From Lithospermum erythrorhizon (taxonomy: Eukaryota; Streptophyta; Magnoliopsida; Boraginales; Boraginaceae), in the NCBI GenBank assembly GCA_019722365.1, contig JADFUC010002023.1:186001-250000 (forward strand): a stretch of DNA of 64,000 bases. The letters run 5' to 3'. The notes below the pieces were generated by a model. It did no database searches, was not told the DNA's origin, and was given only the letters and a program-made list of their open reading frames with translations. Both the position numbers and the translations under genes were made by a program. Position 1 is the first letter of the stretch, and each line of letters starts with the position of its first letter. Shown here piece after piece: positions 62,014 through 64,000 of the stretch.

Positions 62014-64000
62014 CCAAATTGGCCAGATGTTATCTTAGAATTCTTTTTTCTTCTTAAATAACGTTGTTGATGTTCATATTATTCTTGTCCACAAGCAATT
62101 TTTCTCGGTTTTTATTGTAATACTACATTATTGATAGCTGATGCTTATTAATATAAATTATACAAAAACTAATAAAATAACAAAAAAAACTTTGAAGCAC
62201 CTTTAAGAGCAGTTCATAAGTTTTAAGCTTTGTTTTGAGATTTCACGTTAGTAGAATTGCACGTTTAGATGCGATTGTCAAATTACCTTGTTAGCCCAAG
62301 GATGTAGCACGCTTGGTTTAACTGGTGCTATTGGAAAATATCGAAAAGGGCGCAAGAGATTCATTCAAACTAAGGAGCACGTATGGACTTGAGCGAGAAT
62401 CTCGAAATTTGATTATATTAACACGTGATTAAATCAGGGTTTGATTTCACGAGATAGAAGAAGAAAGCTGACGATCACGAGTTCGGTGGGGTTAGTTCAA
62501 CACATACGAAATAAATTAAGCAATTGATTGAACAGGCAATTCTTGTATTTCTGTCCGTTTAACTAGATTATATGATTAGTATTCATTCATATAGTCATTT
62601 TATTGTTTCATATTTGATTGAAATAATAAATCCGAAACTAAGTTGTAGTTTCTGAAAATGACGCATGGCGTTAATGAGAAAACTCTTGAAGTACAGAAAG
62701 CGTAAGATATTCAATTTTCCAGTGAATCTTGGCGGTTTGGGGCAACTAGCATTTGATGAGCCAATAATGATTGATTGATGATGAATTTTAACTTTGGATC
62801 ATGAGGCTTGTAGCTTCATCGATATTATGATTCGATTTATAGCGAGGCTGGTTTGGCCATTTACCAAAAAATCCTTAGAAGATATGTATGTATATAGCAT
62901 GAATATCTATGTTATATGTGTTGTGTTTTAGTATCTCGAACATACGCATGGCGGGGAATGTGCTGACATATGATGGGTGACATAGTATTATAGCATTGAA
63001 TGTTGATATATTATAGGGGATTTATTACATCGGCGATGTAAAAACCGGCAACGACTCGTTAATTAATAAATTAAAATGTGAGATTATTAAATTGATGCGT
63101 AAAATTTGAAAGCCTTTATATTTTATATGCGATAAATGTTAATGTTTGGGAGTTAAGTTGTCGAGATAAAGTTAAAGCGAGAGTGTCAGTTGAATTAAAA
63201 GCAATGGGTTTCGCCTGCCAAATATTGGCCAACCCACCACCACATAAACCAACTAAGGCCCAAAACTTAAACCCATCTCCTTCCGCTTCAGAGAAGCGGG
63301 CCTGTCCATGACACTTGCTTGAAATTTAACATAAATTTCTCATGAATTTACGAACTTTGAACCAATTTTTTGAAGTTTACGCCATCATCCTCTTGATTCA
63401 AAGGTAAAAGCCGAAACTTTTTGTGTATTTCTCGAGTTTCGACTAGGTTGACTTTTTGTTGACTTTTGGGTTTTCGATTTTTATTGTTTCAATTGATTCT
63501 TGGGCTTCAAATTAGTTGTTCTTGAGTTGAAATTACGTGTTTGGATGTGAAATTTGTGACGTTTAGGGGCGTTGACCTTTTGAAATTTTAGTTTGACTTC
63601 GGACTTTTGGGATTAATATCGTATATAATTATTACTTGGGCGAAATTATAGTATAGGAAATGTCGATAAAGTCTTGGTTTTCTTAATTTATTTCTCTTCA
63701 ATAAGTTGGATAAGGGTATTTTTCAATCGATTCGAATTTTAAGATATTTCGGTCCGAAATTAGGATATTTTTATCATATAACAAAACTTTATGGTATTTG
63801 CTCCCGGTTGCAATCTGTCTAAATAACTGGATGATAATCTAGTTTCAGATTACGTGCCGTGTGGATTCGGTTCTTTCGATCAGGTTACACTTACGATGAT
63901 AAAAGTAGTTTGATTATTTCCAATTAATTATTCCATATTTTAGTTTAATTTTTAAGCTGTTTTTGTTTTTCAATTTATTTAGGCCCCATTGCTCTGTCTG
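62014..64000. other. Intergenic or repeat-derived DNA to the window end
   Basis: No open frame of coding quality. Positions 62280-62480 and 63040-63600 are moderately CpG-rich, with phrases such as TTGACTTTTTGTTGACTTTT and GAGAAGCGGGCCTGTCC. They look like old retrotransposon flanks, but no LTR pair or domain was found. Confidence 0.35.

Overview
The window is nuclear DNA of a flowering plant, most likely a eudicot. It is AT-rich, its genes have short exons and T-rich GT-AG introns, and the recognisable proteins are plant families: a plastid half-size ABC transporter, a plant PB1-domain protein and a SIAMESE-type CDK inhibitor. Most of the window is transposon-derived or featureless intergenic DNA. 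I cannot name the species. The dispersed 9-mer TACTCCGTA is compatible with Caryophyllales and several other eudicot groups.

Layout. At 1-9 kb there is AT-rich DNA with small tandem duplications, an unrecognised two-exon candidate gene (2098-2681), and a well-formed promoter plus first exon (6015-6095) that leads into transposon-like DNA. At 9-21 kb there are MITE-like elements, a three-copy Emigrant-type array (11585-12290), a possible spliced minus-strand unit (17043-18720) and an LTR (about 19056-19715). At 21.3-22.3 kb there is an intact PB1-domain gene on the minus strand. At 22-28 kb the DNA is intergenic, with a complete Emigrant/pogo-type element (26084-26706). At 28.5-36.3 kb an 18-exon ABCB29-type gene lies on the minus strand; I resolved almost every splice junction. 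It is divergently paired with a plus-strand plastid-protein gene (37921-40115) that has lost its central part. At 40.5-45.9 kb there is a decayed hAT transposon carrying a relic resembling the putative plant transposon protein family. At 46.7-47.7 kb there is an extremely AT-rich element. At 49.8-50.1 kb there is an intact SMR6-like gene. At 51.1-55.9 kb there is a full-length but decayed Ty1/copia element on the minus strand, inserted in a 124-bp tandem repeat. At 56-64 kb there are microsatellites, LTR-like CpG-rich debris and a strand-asymmetric element.

The two adjacent plastid genes both look damaged: ABCB29 has a frameshifted exon 8 and a poor exon-15 donor, and its neighbour lacks its central exon(s). 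A related dispersed repeat lies in ABCB29 intron 1 and at the neighbour's lesion. This is the most interesting part of the window. It may be a degenerating gene block (fractionated or non-recombining haplotype) or, for the single-base changes, consensus error. The PB1 and SMR genes look functional. I found no rRNA, convincing tRNA or CRISPR array.
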